Position numbers and translations under genes: made by a program. Source: Methylophilus methylotrophus DSM 46235 = ATCC 53528 (GTDB lineage: Bacteria; Pseudomonadota; Gammaproteobacteria; Burkholderiales; Methylophilaceae). From it: a stretch of DNA of 64,000 bases. The notes under the pieces are model-generated. The model was not told the origin of the DNA and did not search any database. It was given only the letters and a program-made list of their open reading frames with translations. Below are positions 62,831 to 64,000 of the stretch, in pieces. Position 1 is the stretch's first letter; each line of letters begins with the position of its first letter. Location of the stretch: NCBI RefSeq assembly GCF_000378225.1, contig NZ_KB905142.1:310001-374000 (forward strand), written 5' to 3'.

Positions 62831-64000
62831 TCATAGTTCCAGTGAATCCAGGTTTTTACCGGCCAGGGCTTTTTGTACCGAGGCATCCATGCGCTTGGCA
62901 GCAAATGCCTCGGTGGCATGGTTCAGTGCTTCAGTAGCCTGTTTAACGGCCTGGCTATCGTCGCCCTGGCACAAGGCCAATAAGGTGTCTATATGGGCGT
63001 TTATCTGCTGACGTTCGTCAGCAGATAGTAACGTCTCTCCATCTTCTGCCAGTGCTGCTTGAATCGCCTCGACCAGGCGTTGAGCATCCACAACAGCTTC
63101 ACGCAGCATGCGTGCTTGTTTGTCACTCTCAGCAGCACCAAACGAATCTTTCAGCATACCGCTAATCTGGTCTTCACTGAGGCCATAAGAGGGCTTGACC
63201 GTGATGTTGGCCTCTATGCCGCTGGTTTGTTCGCGTGCACTGACTGATAGCAGCCCATCAGCATCTACCTGGAAAGTGACGCGGATACGCGCTGCGCCGG
63301 CTGCCATTGGGGGAATGCCACGCAGTTCAAAGCGTGCCAGCGAGCGGCAGTCACTGACCAGTTCACGCTCGCCTTGCACAACATGAATGGCCATGGCGGT
63401 CTGGCCATCCTTGTAAGTGGTGAAGTCCTGTGCACGTGCAATCGGCAGTGTAGAGTTGCGCGGAATAACTTTTTCAACCAGTCCGCCCATGGTTTCCAGC
63501 CCCAGTGAGAGCGGGGTCACGTCCAGTAACAGTAATTCTTCGTCACTGCGGTTTCCTGCCAGCACATTGGCCTGGATAGCGGCACCGAGTGCCACGACTT
63601 TATCCGGGTCAAGGTTGGTCAGCGGTTCCTGCTCGAAAAAAGCCTGTACCGCATGGCGGATATGCGGCATACGGGTGGCGCCACCGACCAGTACCACGCC
63701 TTTGATTTCTGCAATGTTCAGGCCTGCATCACGCATGGCTTTGCGGGTAGGGCTGAGCGTCTTGATGACCAGGTGTTCAGTCAGTGCGACAAACTGGCTG
63801 TCAGTCAAGGTTTCATCAACCAGTGCACCATTACTCAGTTTGCAGACAATATTGGCTTCGTGGTTATCTGTCAGCCATTCTTTGGCCTGGCGTGACTTAG
63901 TCAGCAACAGGCGTGTATCTTCTTCGGTGAGCGGTTTGAAGTCTTTGGTCTTGCTGCGTACCTGGTCCAGTACCCAGCAATAAATGCGATGATCGAAGTC
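62831..64000 (-). CDS. hscA: Fe-S assembly chaperone HscA (C-terminal part)
   Basis: The last 389 residues of an Hsp70-type chaperone; the N-terminus is beyond the right edge. Visible: the end of the nucleotide-binding domain ([32 protein letters not shown]) and the linker [18 protein letters not shown]. The substrate-binding domain follows, with [19 protein letters not shown], in which the usual NTTIP reads STLPIA as in HscA, then the helical lid. HscA helps transfer clusters from IscU. The upstream gene would be hscB. Confidence 0.96.
   Translation of the reverse strand, partial: DFDHRIYCWVLDQVRSKTKDFKPLTEEDTRLLLTKSRQAKEWLTDNHEANIVCKLSNGALVDETLTDSQFVALTEHLVIKTLSPTRKAMRDAGLNIAEIKGVVLVGGATRMPHIRHAVQAFFEQEPLTNLDPDKVVALGAAIQANVLAGNRSDEELLLLDVTPLSLGLETMGGLVEKVIPRNSTLPIARAQDFTTYKDGQTAMAIHVVQGERELVSDCRSLARFELRGIPPMAAGAARIRVTFQVDADGLLSVSAREQTSGIEANITVKPSYGLSEDQISGMLKDSFGAAESDKQARMLREAVVDAQRLVEAIQAALAEDGETLLSADERQQINAHIDTLLALCQGDDSQAVKQATEALNHATEAFAAKRMDASVQKALAGKNLDSLEL

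Overview
The window looks like chromosome of a betaproteobacterium, most likely Methylophilaceae (Methylotenera/Methylophilus/Methylovorus type). This is inferred from gene style and order (earP-efp, yhdP-nitrilase-tldD, hscA-fdx, an AddAB-like pair) and moderate GC; no rRNA or complete tRNA is present to confirm it. The coordinates of the two edge genes are truncated by the window.

Layout. 1-5.6 kb: a translationally coupled AddA-like helicase and AddB-like nuclease. 5.6-9.4 kb: a small membrane protein, a long poly-HAMP chemotaxis receptor and greB. 9.3-13.0 kb: a small metal-handling cluster (His/Met/Cys-rich protein, outer-membrane protein, MerP-like and MerT-like proteins) and an OmpA-type lipoprotein, set among several non-coding repeat elements. 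13.1-19.5 kb: an exonuclease, earP-efp, secreted proteins, a trypsin-like protease and a sugar permease. 19.7-28.1 kb: tldD, a nitrilase-family amidase, yhdP and an ABC-F ATPase. 28.4-32.7 kb: an unknown protein, a CpxRA-like two-component system and lysS. 32.8-47.8 kb: a long nutrient-uptake region with a Pho-box-preceded porin, a YezD-type protein, a second porin, two sulfate-binding proteins, three EAL-domain proteins, a TAXI-type binding protein and cysTWA. 50.7-55.6 kb: metY, ribA and a PepSY/two-component cluster. 60.1-64 kb: a SulP transporter with beta-carbonic anhydrase, then fdx and hscA.

The most unusual content lies at 48.0-48.8 kb and 55.8-60.0 kb. Five very small predicted secreted proteins share one architecture: a signal peptide, an N-terminal KRPY-like motif, a central W(V/E)G motif and a C-terminal KR(P/A)(Y/F) motif. 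Four of them form two paralogous two-gene operons. Each operon is preceded by the same 34-bp box (30/34 identical) and a conserved core promoter at identical spacing. In the second locus the box also touches the start of a divergent luxR-hybrid kinase-receiver operon. This suggests an uncharacterised regulated peptide/small-protein system; its function cannot be read from the sequence.

The second notable theme is non-coding repeats. A ~270-bp element with near-perfect terminal inverted repeats and TA flanks occurs three times, twice inserted in the stop codon of a gene. A ~139-bp element occurs twice with arms that have changed together. There are REP-like palindromes in inverted pairs, a decayed insertion sequence and a tRNA-Glu 3' fragment. 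No CRISPR array and no intact transposase gene were seen.
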